From positions 1 through 8,156 of the forward strand of contig NJDF01000068.1 of assembly GCA_002254895.1 (NCBI GenBank): 8,156 nt of DNA, given 5' to 3'. Origin of the DNA: Thermoprotei archaeon ex4572_64. GTDB taxonomy: Archaea > Thermoproteota > Thermoprotei > Thermoproteales > Thermocladiaceae. Positions 1-6,004 of this stretch are shown in pieces (positions within the stretch are counted from its first letter, which is position 1; every line of letters starts with the position of its first letter). The notes beneath the pieces were generated by a model, which saw nothing but the letters and a program-made list of their open reading frames with translations, was not told where the DNA came from and searched no databases. The position numbers and the translations under genes are program-made.

Positions 1-376
1 TTTCAGCAATTTGATAAATTTTCTCACTTTGCTCTCTTGAATATTCTAAAGCACCATATACAGCTCTTGTATGAGCCTCCTCAAGTTCTGTTAATAATCT
101 TCTAAACTTTCTAACAAAATTCTCTACCTCTTCTGCAAGATTTTCAAAATCTTGTTCTCTAAGATATTGAGCTAAGACACTTAAAAGTTGCCTAATACTG
201 TGTCCTCTCCACTCTTCACCAGTAATTCTAATAAGAAGTGCTTTAATCATTAATTGAGCAGCATACTCAGCATTAAGAACTGCTAAATCGTGTAAACCCT
301 TATCGATAAGTTCTTTAGCTAGATTAAACATGGCTCTAGCTCTTTTCTCTAAAAGTTTAGCATATTCACCACTCAA
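1..376 (-). CDS. HEPN-domain protein, 3' end outside the window
   Basis: The minus strand is open from a TTG at 376 to the left edge, giving about 125 residues. The sequence has the HEPN (PF05168-like) layout: an N-terminal helix, the signature around LAVLNAEYAAQLMIKALL (about residues 32-49), a GHSIRQLL helix start, then EEAHTRAVYGALEYSREQSE, which matches the late R-x-Y and YSREEAE region of archaeal HEPN proteins. HEPN proteins paired with MNT nucleotidyltransferases are usually RNase toxins or nucleotide-binding partners. A solo MNT gene lies upstream on the same strand at 685-1119, but the 308-nt gap makes one transcript uncertain. The TTG start is chosen because an in-frame TAG lies two codons upstream, no ATG precedes the conserved first helix, and GGTG sits 8 nt before it. 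The alternative is ATG at 331, which would cut the first helix. A TTTTAAG element (about 410-417) could be its TATA box. Confidence 0.8.
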   Translation of the reverse strand, partial: MSGEYAKLLEKRARAMFNLAKELIDKGLHDLAVLNAEYAAQLMIKALLIRITGEEWRGHSIRQLLSVLAQYLREQDFENLAEEVENFVRKFRRLLTELEEAHTRAVYGALEYSREQSEKIYQIAE

Positions 377-438
377 ACTCTAAACACCGTTACGTAGTAC
401 TGTCTTAGACTTAAAACGACTTAGCTTACTCTTTAATT

Positions 439-648
439 ATGATGAAAGTTAAGTTATTAAGATTGTTCAATCCGTTTAGAAGTATAGAGTTGAAGCTTCT
501 AGTAGAAGGTAGATTCAAGATTATTAAAGAGTAAAATTTAGGTGAATGCAGTTTTTCCGGAAAAGTTCTTGGAGTAAATACTTTGAGGAGGATCTTTAGA
601 TTAGAGGTAGATTTTGTTGTGAAGCAGCTTAAAGGGGAGGTTGATTGA
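439..648 (+). pseudogene. Degraded plus-strand reading frame with internal TAA
   Basis: From tandem ATGs at 439 and 442 a frame runs 31 codons to TAA (532-534). It then stays open in the same frame for another 37 codons to TGA (646-648). The first part, starting MMKVKLLRLFNPFRSIELKL, has alternating hydrophobic and charged residues. It resembles the N-terminal strand of small archaeal retropepsin-like (clan AA) proteins, where an 'NPFxPSRSxEVExLVDTG' segment leads to the catalytic DTG. Here LLVEG replaces LVDTG, so no catalytic motif remains. The second part is rich in R, K, V and L and I do not recognise it. It lies between, and antiparallel to, the HEPN and MNT genes. It could be a dead gene, two unrelated short frames, or chance. 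The family suggestion is weak and from memory only. Confidence 0.3.
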
Positions 649-684
649 AATGTTGTTAGCGTTGGGTGAGGCTTTACTTTTTTA

Positions 685-1119
685 CTATTTTTCTAGTTTG
701 CGAATTTTTGCTCTTATATCCTCAATTTCTTGATGTGCCTTAAATGCTAATCTTACAGCTAATGCAGGTTCTTTCTCAATTAGCACAATACCTCTTAATG
801 CTTTAATTTTAAACCATGGTGGTGCGTAGTCAATAACTCTCACATCTACAGGTAAGCCAATCAGCTTTTCAAGACTTCTAGATAATTCTTCCTCATAAAC
901 TTCAACTTGATTATAGGGTACTGTGAATCCTGTAAATACTGCTATATCAACATCACGAAATACTTCATAATTCACAAATCCACCAAACAGTACAGCTACA
1001 AGAATTTCACCTCTTCCACTAAGAACTTCCATTAAGAGCTTAACCACTTTATTCTTCTCCTCAGACGACATTCTGTAAAACCTAAACTTTCTCCTATCCT
1101 CAAGGATCCTTAGATACAT
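685..1119 (-). CDS. Solo MNT-type nucleotidyltransferase (antitoxin-like)
   Basis: A 144-residue minimal nucleotidyltransferase of the DNA polymerase beta superfamily. The signature hG[GS]...DxD is visible as FGGF (45-48), then DVD (Asp56, Asp58), then a third carboxylate in VDV (Asp92), so the metal-binding triad looks intact. Next comes the archaeal-MNT stretch APPWFKIKALRGIVLIEKEP, followed by a charged helical tail (121-144). MNT proteins act in the cytoplasm. In HEPN/MNT pairs such as HepT-MntA the MNT is the antitoxin and adds AMP groups to the toxin; that role here is inferred from family and from the HEPN gene at 1-376. The start is fixed by GAGGAGGT at 1128-1135, 8 nt before the ATG. 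Another ATG lies between the site and this start, but its frame stops after eight codons. No HEPN domain is fused to this copy. Confidence 0.85.
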   Translation of the reverse strand: MYLRILEDRRKFRFYRMSSEEKNKVVKLLMEVLSGRGEILVAVLFGGFVNYEVFRDVDIAVFTGFTVPYNQVEVYEEELSRSLEKLIGLPVDVRVIDYAPPWFKIKALRGIVLIEKEPALAVRLAFKAHQEIEDIRAKIRKLEK

Positions 1120-1127
1120 AGTTCATA

Positions 1128-1135
1128 ACCTCCTC
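1128..1135 (-). promoter_or_regulatory. Shine-Dalgarno site of the solo MNT gene
   Basis: GAGGAGGT on the minus strand, 8 nt upstream of the ATG at 1119. It decides between two closely spaced ATGs, since the nearer one gives only an eight-codon frame. Confidence 0.7.
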
Positions 1136-1257
1136 AATAAATTTCTCAATAACACTTACTCCACTACTCTTAGCCTATTGATTCGTAGCTATTAATTGTT
1201 GTTTTTAGATAGTTTTTTCATGTGTTGTTGTAGTTCACGTTTAGCTATTAGGAAGAG

Positions 1258-1265
1258 TTTATAAG
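1258..1265 (+). promoter_or_regulatory. TATA box of the candidate guide RNA
   Basis: TTTATAAG preceded by the purine-rich GGAAGAG, a plausible BRE. Archaeal transcription starts about 25-28 nt downstream of the box centre, which places +1 near 1288-1291, at the 5' edge of the C/D-box-like RNA. There is no open reading frame on this strand for it to serve. Confidence 0.5.
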
Positions 1266-1290
1266 TCTTCTTCTAATTCATTACATGGAA

Positions 1291-1360
1291 TAGGCCAATG
1301 ATGCTAGACCCAAGACATGAAAAAAATGATAAAACATCAAAAACAAACCAAACTGAGACC
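1291..1360 (+). ncRNA. Candidate C/D-box guide sRNA
   Basis: The boxes appear in the right order. A C-like box ATGATGC (1298-1304) is followed after exactly 12 nt by a D'-like ATGA (1317-1320). Five nt later there is a C'-like ATGATAA (1326-1332), and then a canonical D box CTGA (1353-1356). The flanks GGCC and GACC could form a weak closing stem with one mismatch. Archaeal C/D sRNAs of about 50-65 nt guide 2'-O-methylation of rRNA or tRNA through L7Ae, Nop5 and fibrillarin. The C-D' spacing is ideal. The C'-D spacing of 20 nt is longer than the usual ~12, and D' departs from CTGA by one base. A well-placed TATA box precedes it and it lies in a gap without genes. Short boxes in AT-rich DNA can arise by chance, so this stays a candidate. 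Confidence 0.42.
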
Positions 1361-1526
1361 CTTTACCCTCACATATCCCACATTTAGAGAATCTCAATTA
1401 GTTTAGTATTAAATCACACTACCTAGTCAAGTCTCTACTATAATATCTTGCATTTATAAAGCTGATTATCTCGTCTCGGTAAGTATTAACAATACTATAA
1501 AACAGTGTTAAGTGAGGTTATATTCC
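1361..1526. other. Noncoding stretch without a recognisable gene
   Basis: No plausible reading frame on either strand. It contains a TTTATAAA element around 1453-1460 with no gene in position for it. It also contains a perfect short hairpin, AGTATT-AAC-AATACT (1482-1496), about 30 nt beyond the end of the MNT-HEPN tail remnant. The hairpin could be a 3' end element for that gene, but it has no T-run and may be chance. Confidence 0.4.
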
Positions 1527-1637
1527 TCATAGATTTAGTATTTCTCTTAAGTAATTTCTGATTTCTATCAGTACTTGCGGCCATAGTATTACAAGTTCTT
1601 TAGCTTTTTCGTACAATTCTTCATAATCTAGTCCTCG
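1527..1637 (-). pseudogene. Out-of-frame C-terminal tail of the MNT-HEPN fusion
   Basis: Immediately downstream of the MNT-HEPN stop codon, a different minus-strand frame reads RGLDYEELYEKAKELV and continues for about 20 more residues to a TGA at 1527-1529. This is the expected last helix of a DUF86-type HEPN domain, which follows the catalytic RNxLVHxY motif in intact proteins. It has no start codon of its own and overlaps the upstream frame by a few bases. It is best read as the severed tail of the gene at 1628-2218, left behind by a deletion that also changed frame. Confidence 0.6.
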
Positions 1638-2218
1638 TGTCTAAGTAAGTCTATCATTCCTTCTATTGCTGTGTGAAGTGCTCTTTCAAATGCTCTTCTG
1701 AGAATATCATCATTCTGAATATCGTTAATATTTTTCTCATTTACAATCTTGTTTAGAAATTTTACATCAGAATCTACTTGATTAATAATTGACATTACTA
1801 AACTTTCATCTATAGGATCTTTACTTCTTAACCAATTGTAGAAATTTGTTCTTTCCAACTCTATCACCTCAATAATTTCTTCAAAGTTTAATTGTCTAAT
1901 GAGTTCATTATTCACGTTTCCTGACACCACTATTCCATTCTTCAAAATCTTAATCTTCAATACTGGAGATGCTTTGTCTAGATTGATTATTGATACCTTA
2001 TCTTCAGATATCTTCAACTTCTTAGCAATTGCATATTTAAAATTGACTAGAATATCATCATTGTCAGTGATGACTGCTAAATCAATATCACTAGCAGGCA
2101 TAGCTCTACCATTAGCATAACTACCAAAAAGTATCAGTAACTTGATTTCAGGAAAGTCCTTAACAACATCTCTCAAGGTATCAACAAGATTCTCAACAAG
2201 CACTATTCCTCTCAACAA
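1628..2218 (-). CDS. MNT-HEPN (DUF86) fusion with truncated HEPN half
   Basis: A 196-residue protein joining a putative antitoxin and toxin in one chain. The MNT half (about 1-105) has FGSYANG (Gly32, Ser33) and SDIDLAV (Asp44, Asp46). At the usual third carboxylate, where relatives read V-D-x-V, it has Val75-Ser76, so a catalytic Asp appears to be missing. The second half (about 108-192) begins like DUF86/HepT-type HEPN: a linker helix, then ILRRAFERALHTAIEGMIDL (172-191). Relatives continue for about 50 residues to the RNase motif RNxLVHxY. Here the frame ends after LLRHED, and the family's final helix appears in another frame just downstream (1527-1637). The RNase motif is therefore absent, and RNase activity is unlikely. 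The TTG start is supported by GGTGAGGT 8 nt upstream; a GTG five codons in is the alternative. The gene is probably decaying, though the MNT half could still be made. Confidence 0.75.
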   Translation of the reverse strand: MLRGIVLVENLVDTLRDVVKDFPEIKLLILFGSYANGRAMPASDIDLAVITDNDDILVNFKYAIAKKLKISEDKVSIINLDKASPVLKIKILKNGIVVSGNVNNELIRQLNFEEIIEVIELERTNFYNWLRSKDPIDESLVMSIINQVDSDVKFLNKIVNEKNINDIQNDDILRRAFERALHTAIEGMIDLLRHED

Positions 2219-2226
2219 TAAACACT

Positions 2227-2234
2227 ACCTCACC
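2227..2234 (-). promoter_or_regulatory. Shine-Dalgarno site of the MNT-HEPN gene
   Basis: GGTGAGGT on the minus strand, 8 nt before the TTG at 2218. The spacing is the same as for the solo MNT gene, which supports the unusual TTG start. Confidence 0.55.
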
Positions 2235-2309
2235 TTAATAAACAATTAATCGCTTCTAAACTGTTTAAAGCAAGACACCAATTTATGTGACTACAGTAAA
2301 CACTCCTTA

Positions 2310-2729
2310 CTATAGAGAAGAACTTGAAAACTTAATTTTTCTCAATCTCACTTTAGTACGATAAAGCAAAATATAGTAAATTAATGAAATTCCTACACCT
2401 AGACCAGTAAGCAGTAGAGCAGTAATTGAGGGTAGTAAACTGTAAATCATAGATATAGTGAGTACTTTGAGAACAAGGATAAATGATTGATTGCAGCAGT
2501 AGTAATTGATGTTGCAAAGAATGAGTATGCAGTTATTAGGGGTAGTTCACATTATCAAGAAGAACATGCTCTCTTCTCTGAACTAAGTATTCTTCAATTA
2601 CGATAAGTATTGAAAGTAAAGTATAGTAATTGAGTATAAGTCTAGCTGTGCTACTTGAATTACTGATAATAAATCACTAACACTTACAGTCATAATTGAA
2701 GAGGCCCCCTTTTCCCAATGATAATACAC
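2310..2729 (-). pseudogene. Broken small membrane protein
   Basis: Hydrophobic segments are scattered over all three minus-strand frames, as expected of a decayed gene. From GTG at 2729, 43 codons run to TAA at 2598 and include TVSVSDLLSVIQVAQLDLYS. A second frame continues with LLSILIVIEEYLVQRREHVLL, a third gives LITAYSFFATSITTAAI, and the last is open to TAG at 2310. The last part has an ATG at 2450 and would code for 46 residues: a membrane helix at about residues 8-30, then a basic tail RTKVRLRKIK. Joining the parts needs about three frame changes. A perfect AGAAGGAGGT (2741-2750) lies 11 nt before the GTG, the best sign that this was once translated. The family is unknown; at most the terminal 46-residue peptide could still be expressed. 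Confidence 0.35.
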
Positions 2730-2927
2730 CTACAACTTTAACCTCCTTCTTTCAATCTCGAATGTAAACTCAACTATATTGTTCTTCAAATTCTCAACAT
2801 CTTTCTCATTTAACGGTAGTTGATGAGAAGATGTGCTTAACATGAGCGTTAAAGTTAAAGTTAGGTCGGTAAAACCAACAGTAATGAATGTTGATGTCGA
2901 AATTAGAGATGAAGTAATACAGTTCAA
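2730..2927 (-). pseudogene. Possible tail of an unknown upstream gene
   Basis: A 65-codon frame from a TTG with no ribosome site. The first half, rich in Thr, Ser and Leu, looks like antisense noise. The second half (LPLNEKDVENLKNNIVEF, then TFEIERRRLKL) looks like protein. Its TAG stop abuts the GTG of the broken membrane gene directly (TAG-GTG). The strong Shine-Dalgarno sequence of that next gene lies inside its last codons, an arrangement typical of an operon. On the opposite strand, a 32-codon frame from ATG at 2844 (MSVKVKVRSVKPTVMNVDV...) covers the first half and looks at least as protein-like. I cannot assign a family to either. Confidence 0.22.
2741..2750 (-). promoter_or_regulatory. 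Strong Shine-Dalgarno site upstream of the broken membrane gene
   Basis: AGAAGGAGGT on the minus strand is the longest anti-16S match in the window. It is 11 nt from the GTG at 2729. Its retention in a region without an intact gene points to a formerly translated unit. Confidence 0.45.
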
Positions 2928-2947
2928 AACAATATCCTAAAAGGAAG

Positions 2948-3180
2948 TTAGGTATTGATGTGGTGAGCTCTTGAATTGTTTATGATCTGTTCAACATCTT
3001 CAACTTCAATACCTATGATAGGTAAAGGATAAGTTATGTCAAGTAGTTTTAAAGCAAGTTTAAAAGGATTTAATACAAGCTCTGCCTCATAATTTTTCAA
3101 TCATTCAGTCTCTACCCTACTTAATGTCTCATAATGCTTAGTAAGTTCTTTAATAACTATTAAGTAACAAAAGCTGATTA
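2948..3180 (-). pseudogene. Remnant of a PIN-domain (VapC-like) protein
   Basis: The minus strand carries one frame from about 3180 to TAA at 2948-2950, interrupted by a single in-frame TGA (3101-3103). Before the stop it reads YLIVIKELTKHYETLSRVE, the helix with the conserved 'E' that follows the PIN N-terminus. After the stop come AELVLNPFKLALKLLD, then PLPIIGIEVEDVEQIINNS. These match the middle of PIN domains, where relatives continue to the 'SDALH' acidic motif. The N-terminal Asp motif and everything after INNSRAHHINT are missing. PIN proteins are Mg-dependent RNases, usually VapC toxins with a VapB antitoxin; no vapB is visible here. The remnant ends against the truA start, so loss of its 5' end may be old. 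Confidence 0.5.
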
Positions 3181-3209
3181 AGTGTGATGTAGTATTTTGA
3201 AGTGAAAGT

Positions 3210-4019
3210 ATGCCTAGAATTGCATACAAGATCTTCTATGATGGAACGGTATTTAATGGATTTTCAGGTAATCCTGAGAGTATTGAAGAATATCTTAAAA
3301 GAGCCTTTAAGAAATTTAATGAAGATGTTAAACTACTTAAAGCTTCAAGAACTGATCCAGGAGTTTCAGCTATAGGTAACGTTATAGCTGTCGATCTAAG
3401 TCGAATAGTACTTCCTGAACAATTAAATTCAAAACTACCTGAAAGTATTAGAGTATGGGCTTGGAGCATTGTTGACAATACTTTCAATCCTAGAAAGGCA
3501 TCATCAAGAACTTACATGTATGTTAAGCTTTATGAAGATGAAGATCTTGAATTAATGAGAAGTTGCGCTCAACTCTTCATAGGAACTCATAATCTCAAGA
3601 ACTTCACTATAGGTGATGATAAGTTAAGAAGTGTAGTGTATATACATGACATATCGATTATCAGATCAGGAAATTACATATACTTCACAATCACGGGTAA
3701 GAGTTTTAGAAATAAGATGATTAGAAAGATTGTATGGACACTAGTAAGTGTTGGTAGAGGAAAATTAAGTATTAACTACGTTAAAGATCTTATAGATTGC
3801 AAGATAGAGCGTACAGTACCTTCAATAGATCCGGAAGGCTTAATATTGTTGAAAGTCAAGTATAGACCTGAAATTACATTCAAAATATGTGAGAAATGTG
3901 TTATCGAGATATCTAAATATCTTGAAAATAAGATTAAGTCTCAACTATTAACAACTGAATGCTATAGTATTATCAGGAATGAATTTTTAAATATCTTGTT
4001 AAGTAATTTTCTGCGGTAA
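3210..4019 (+). CDS. truA: tRNA pseudouridine synthase TruA
   Basis: A 269-residue TruA-family enzyme, which converts uridines 38-40 in the anticodon stem-loop of tRNAs to pseudouridine. Visible family landmarks are YKIFYDGTVFNGF (6-18), the catalytic Asp49 in SRTDPGVSA (46-54), FNPRKASSRTYMY (92-104, matching FnaRxxxxxSKxYxY), FIGTHNLKNFT (123-133), and GKSFRNKMIRKIV (163-175), which matches the G-xx-F-xx-x-M-V-R-x-I signature near the C-terminal active-site side. The RTDxGVSA form is typical of archaea. After VKYRP a helical tail of about 50 residues, rich in Lys and Ile, extends the protein. The ATG is preceded by GAAGTGA, a partial ribosome site 3-4 nt away, so translation may depend on a short leader. 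It lies directly beside the PIN remnant and is followed by a 59-nt gap with its own TATA box for the next gene. Confidence 0.95.
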   Translation: MPRIAYKIFYDGTVFNGFSGNPESIEEYLKRAFKKFNEDVKLLKASRTDPGVSAIGNVIAVDLSRIVLPEQLNSKLPESIRVWAWSIVDNTFNPRKASSRTYMYVKLYEDEDLELMRSCAQLFIGTHNLKNFTIGDDKLRSVVYIHDISIIRSGNYIYFTITGKSFRNKMIRKIVWTLVSVGRGKLSINYVKDLIDCKIERTVPSIDPEGLILLKVKYRPEITFKICEKCVIEISKYLENKIKSQLLTTECYSIIRNEFLNILLSNFLR

Positions 4020-4040
4020 CTTTTACGTTCTAAGTGAATT

Positions 4041-4048
4041 TTTATAAA
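4041..4048 (+). promoter_or_regulatory. TATA box for the 4079 gene
   Basis: TTTATAAA with A-rich flanks. Transcription would start about 25-28 nt downstream, near 4069-4073, so the mRNA would have a leader of about 6-15 nt before GTG 4079 or ATG 4085, with no ribosome site. This near-leaderless layout is common in Crenarchaeota. Confidence 0.55.
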
Positions 4049-4078
4049 AAATTAAATTTAAAGATAACTTAGAGAAAT

Positions 4079-4588
4079 GTGGAAATGTTAAGATTAAGGT
4101 ACTTATGCTCAAGGAATTACGATAGAGACAAGATATTAGGCATCATACGTGATGAGATAGATAAGATAGAGTACACACTTACAGATCTCTACGAACTTGA
4201 TTTTCTAGCCAACTATGCAATGCAGGACTTTATACACTACTTCTACTGCAAGAAGGGTTATTATGTTAGAAAGAACTTTAATGAAGATGAGGCAAGACTA
4301 GAACTGTGTAAAGCCATAATTTATCGTGAAGATAAGATTAGAAGAATTGTAAGTAACTGGATCTCATGGTGGTTAGTTAAGTGGAAACAGAGAGTCAGAA
4401 TTGTATTTACGGATAGAGGTGAGAGGGAGAGTAATGACGAGATGAAAGAAGTGAATGAGAAGTTAAGAGGAGTAGAAAAAGATGTACTAAACTATCATAA
4501 AAGACTAGCCATAACCGCTTTAGTCAATGTTAATGAAATTTGTAGTCTAGACGTAATATCTGATGCATTACGAGCTCGACTATGTTAA
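4079..4588 (+). CDS. Hypothetical protein, overlaps radical SAM gene
   Basis: A 169-residue protein of unrecognised family. The start is GTG at 4079 or ATG at 4085, which differ by two residues; both fit the TATA box at 4041. The protein is mostly helical and charged with no membrane segment or signal peptide. It has four Cys, a Trp-rich motif WISWWLVKW (about 101-109), and a Glu/Lys helix (about 120-140) that may form a coiled coil. It ends CSLDVISDALRARLC, and its last 26 nt overlap the start of the radical SAM gene in another frame. 'LDVIS' is what that radical SAM family normally has just before the point where the downstream ORF begins (DVI-x-S-LHYELDY). The last codons may therefore be captured radical SAM sequence, making this a junction product of a deletion. 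The overlap would also allow translational coupling. Confidence 0.6.
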   Translation: MEMLRLRYLCSRNYDRDKILGIIRDEIDKIEYTLTDLYELDFLANYAMQDFIHYFYCKKGYYVRKNFNEDEARLELCKAIIYREDKIRRIVSNWISWWLVKWKQRVRIVFTDRGERESNDEMKEVNEKLRGVEKDVLNYHKRLAITALVNVNEICSLDVISDALRARLC

Positions 4589-5867
4589 TATGGTTAAAAT
4601 GCTTATAAAGTCAGGAATACCACCACTTAGAAAGGATAGGAGAGGTGAAGACTATCCCCTAATTCTCACTGGTGGTCCATGCATTATAGGTAATCCTAAA
4701 CCAATCTCAGACTTTGTTGATCTTGCAATTATTGGTGAAATTGAAGAAACATTACCTAAAATTATTGACAAGTTTAGAGAGTATAGGTTAGATTTAGAGA
4801 AATATACAGACATTGCTGGTGTTTATGTACCTGAAGTTAATAATGAGGTAGTGAAAGTTTATGTTAAAAACTTAGATGAAGTCTTCTACCCTATTAGACA
4901 GTTAATAACTATTAAAGCACCTAAAGGTTATGGCCAGATTTTTGAGAGATGCTTCATGATGGAGATCATGCGTGGTTGTGGTAGAGGATGTAAATTCTGC
5001 ATGATTAGTTACGTAATGAGACCTGTGAGATTTAGATCCTTCAAAAAGCTGAGAGAAATTGTAAGGAGTGGAGTTCAATTAAATAACTTAGATAAAGTAA
5101 TGATTATAGGGCCTTCAGTAACTGATCATCCAGAATTTAAGAGACTCATGAACTTCTTAATCAATGAATTAAAGGTTAGTGTTTCAATACCTTCACTTAG
5201 AGGTGATGCGGTCGATAAGGAAGATCTTGAAATGATTGTTAAAGGTAATCAGAAAGTACTAACTATAGCTCCAGAGTCTTCTGAGAGATTGAGAAGTATT
5301 TTAGGTAAAGACTTCAATAATGAATTAATTTACGATAAGTGTCTTGAAGCTAAGAAGTTAGGTATTGATCATGTGAAGCTCTACTTCATGATTGGATTGC
5401 CTGGCGAGGTTGAGAGTGATGTTGAGGAGATTGTAAGTATTGTTAAAAAGTTAAGAAGTATGGATATTAGAACTACAGTATCAATAACACCATGGATACC
5501 TAAACCTCACACACCTATGCAGTGGTTCTCTATGAGTAGTATTAACGATTTAGAAAGAAAGTTAAATTATCTAAAGTCTAAGCTGAAACTTGATGTACAT
5601 GTGTATGATGCTTTACATGCAGTATATCAAGCACTCTTCTCAATAGGTGATAGTGATGTATATAAGATAATCCTTGAACTTGCACATAACGATCTTAATA
5701 GAGGAAGTATGAGGAGATTATTAAGAACTTATTTTGAACTTTTCAAGAAGTACCTATATAGTGAGAAGGATTTAAATCAAGAACTTCCTTGGAGAAATAT
5801 TAATGTAGGAATTTCAGAAAATATTCTCTATAGAGAGTACTTAGAGTACTTAGATTCAATTAAATAA
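4563..5867 (+). CDS. Radical SAM protein lacking the usual N-terminal region
   Basis: A 434-residue protein of the archaeal B12-binding/radical SAM family. The [4Fe-4S] motif is CGRGCKFC (Cys139, Cys143, Cys146), the C-x3-C-x2-C that generates the 5'-deoxyadenosyl radical. The barrel then shows IIGPSVTDHPEF (181-192), SIPSLRGDAVD (208-218), TIAPESSERL (234-243), KLYFMIGLPGE (272-282) and WIPKPHTPMQW (311-321). The first part (LTGGPCIIGNPKPISDFVDLAIIGE, about 35-59, interrupted here only for description) is the end of the family's N-terminal domain. Relatives have roughly 100 residues before HYELDYVN, with a Rossmann-like start (ALVYPNxYxxGMSSLG). Here ATG lies directly at HYELDYVN, with a TAA three codons upstream in frame. 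The substrate is unknown for the family. Without the first domain the protein may be inactive or rely on a partner. The start overlaps the 4079 gene. Confidence 0.88.
   Translation: MHYELDYVNMVKMLIKSGIPPLRKDRRGEDYPLILTGGPCIIGNPKPISDFVDLAIIGEIEETLPKIIDKFREYRLDLEKYTDIAGVYVPEVNNEVVKVYVKNLDEVFYPIRQLITIKAPKGYGQIFERCFMMEIMRGCGRGCKFCMISYVMRPVRFRSFKKLREIVRSGVQLNNLDKVMIIGPSVTDHPEFKRLMNFLINELKVSVSIPSLRGDAVDKEDLEMIVKGNQKVLTIAPESSERLRSILGKDFNNELIYDKCLEAKKLGIDHVKLYFMIGLPGEVESDVEEIVSIVKKLRSMDIRTTVSITPWIPKPHTPMQWFSMSSINDLERKLNYLKSKLKLDVHVYDALHAVYQALFSIGDSDVYKIILELAHNDLNRGSMRRLLRTYFELFKKYLYSEKDLNQELPWRNINVGISENILYREYLEYLDSIK
5860..5867 (+). promoter_or_regulatory. TATA-like element before the membrane AAA gene
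   Basis: TTAAATAA overlaps the last codons of the radical SAM gene. A start about 25 nt downstream of its centre falls at about 5888-5890, onto the ATG at 5887. That fits a leaderless transcript whose first codon would be this ATG, although its frame does not match the AAA gene (see findings). Confidence 0.35.
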
Positions 5868-6004
5868 TTAAAAGTTATTAATATCTATGTACTGCATTAC
5901 TCTTCACAAATGCTCACTTTCTAGTCATACCTACACTTCTAGTCTTTGCAGCTCTCACACCTAAAGGTTATGGCTCAAGTACTCTCAAGGTAGCTATACT
6001 CTTC

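Noticed and set aside
1482..1496. Hairpin AGTATT-AAC-AATACT as a terminator
   Set aside because: Six-bp AT-rich stem without a T-run; too weak to call on its own.
1899..2120. Plus-strand open frame of 73 codons
   Set aside because: Exactly antisense to the MNT domain of the fusion gene; composition is typical of a shadow frame and it has no ribosome site.
2944..2959. 16-nt identity with 5354-5369 (GAAGTTAGGTATTGAT), with similar bases following
   Set aside because: One side is the antisense end of the PIN remnant and the other codes for radical SAM residues; the bases are common codons in this AT-rich DNA, so chance is likely.
3236..3487. Minus-strand open frame of 83 codons
   Set aside because: Antisense to the catalytic part of truA, with no start signals or family features.
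4918..4934. 17-nt identity with 5958-5974, both encoding PKGYG
   Set aside because: Same frame and common codons, but the surrounding sequences do not align; too short to claim a duplication.
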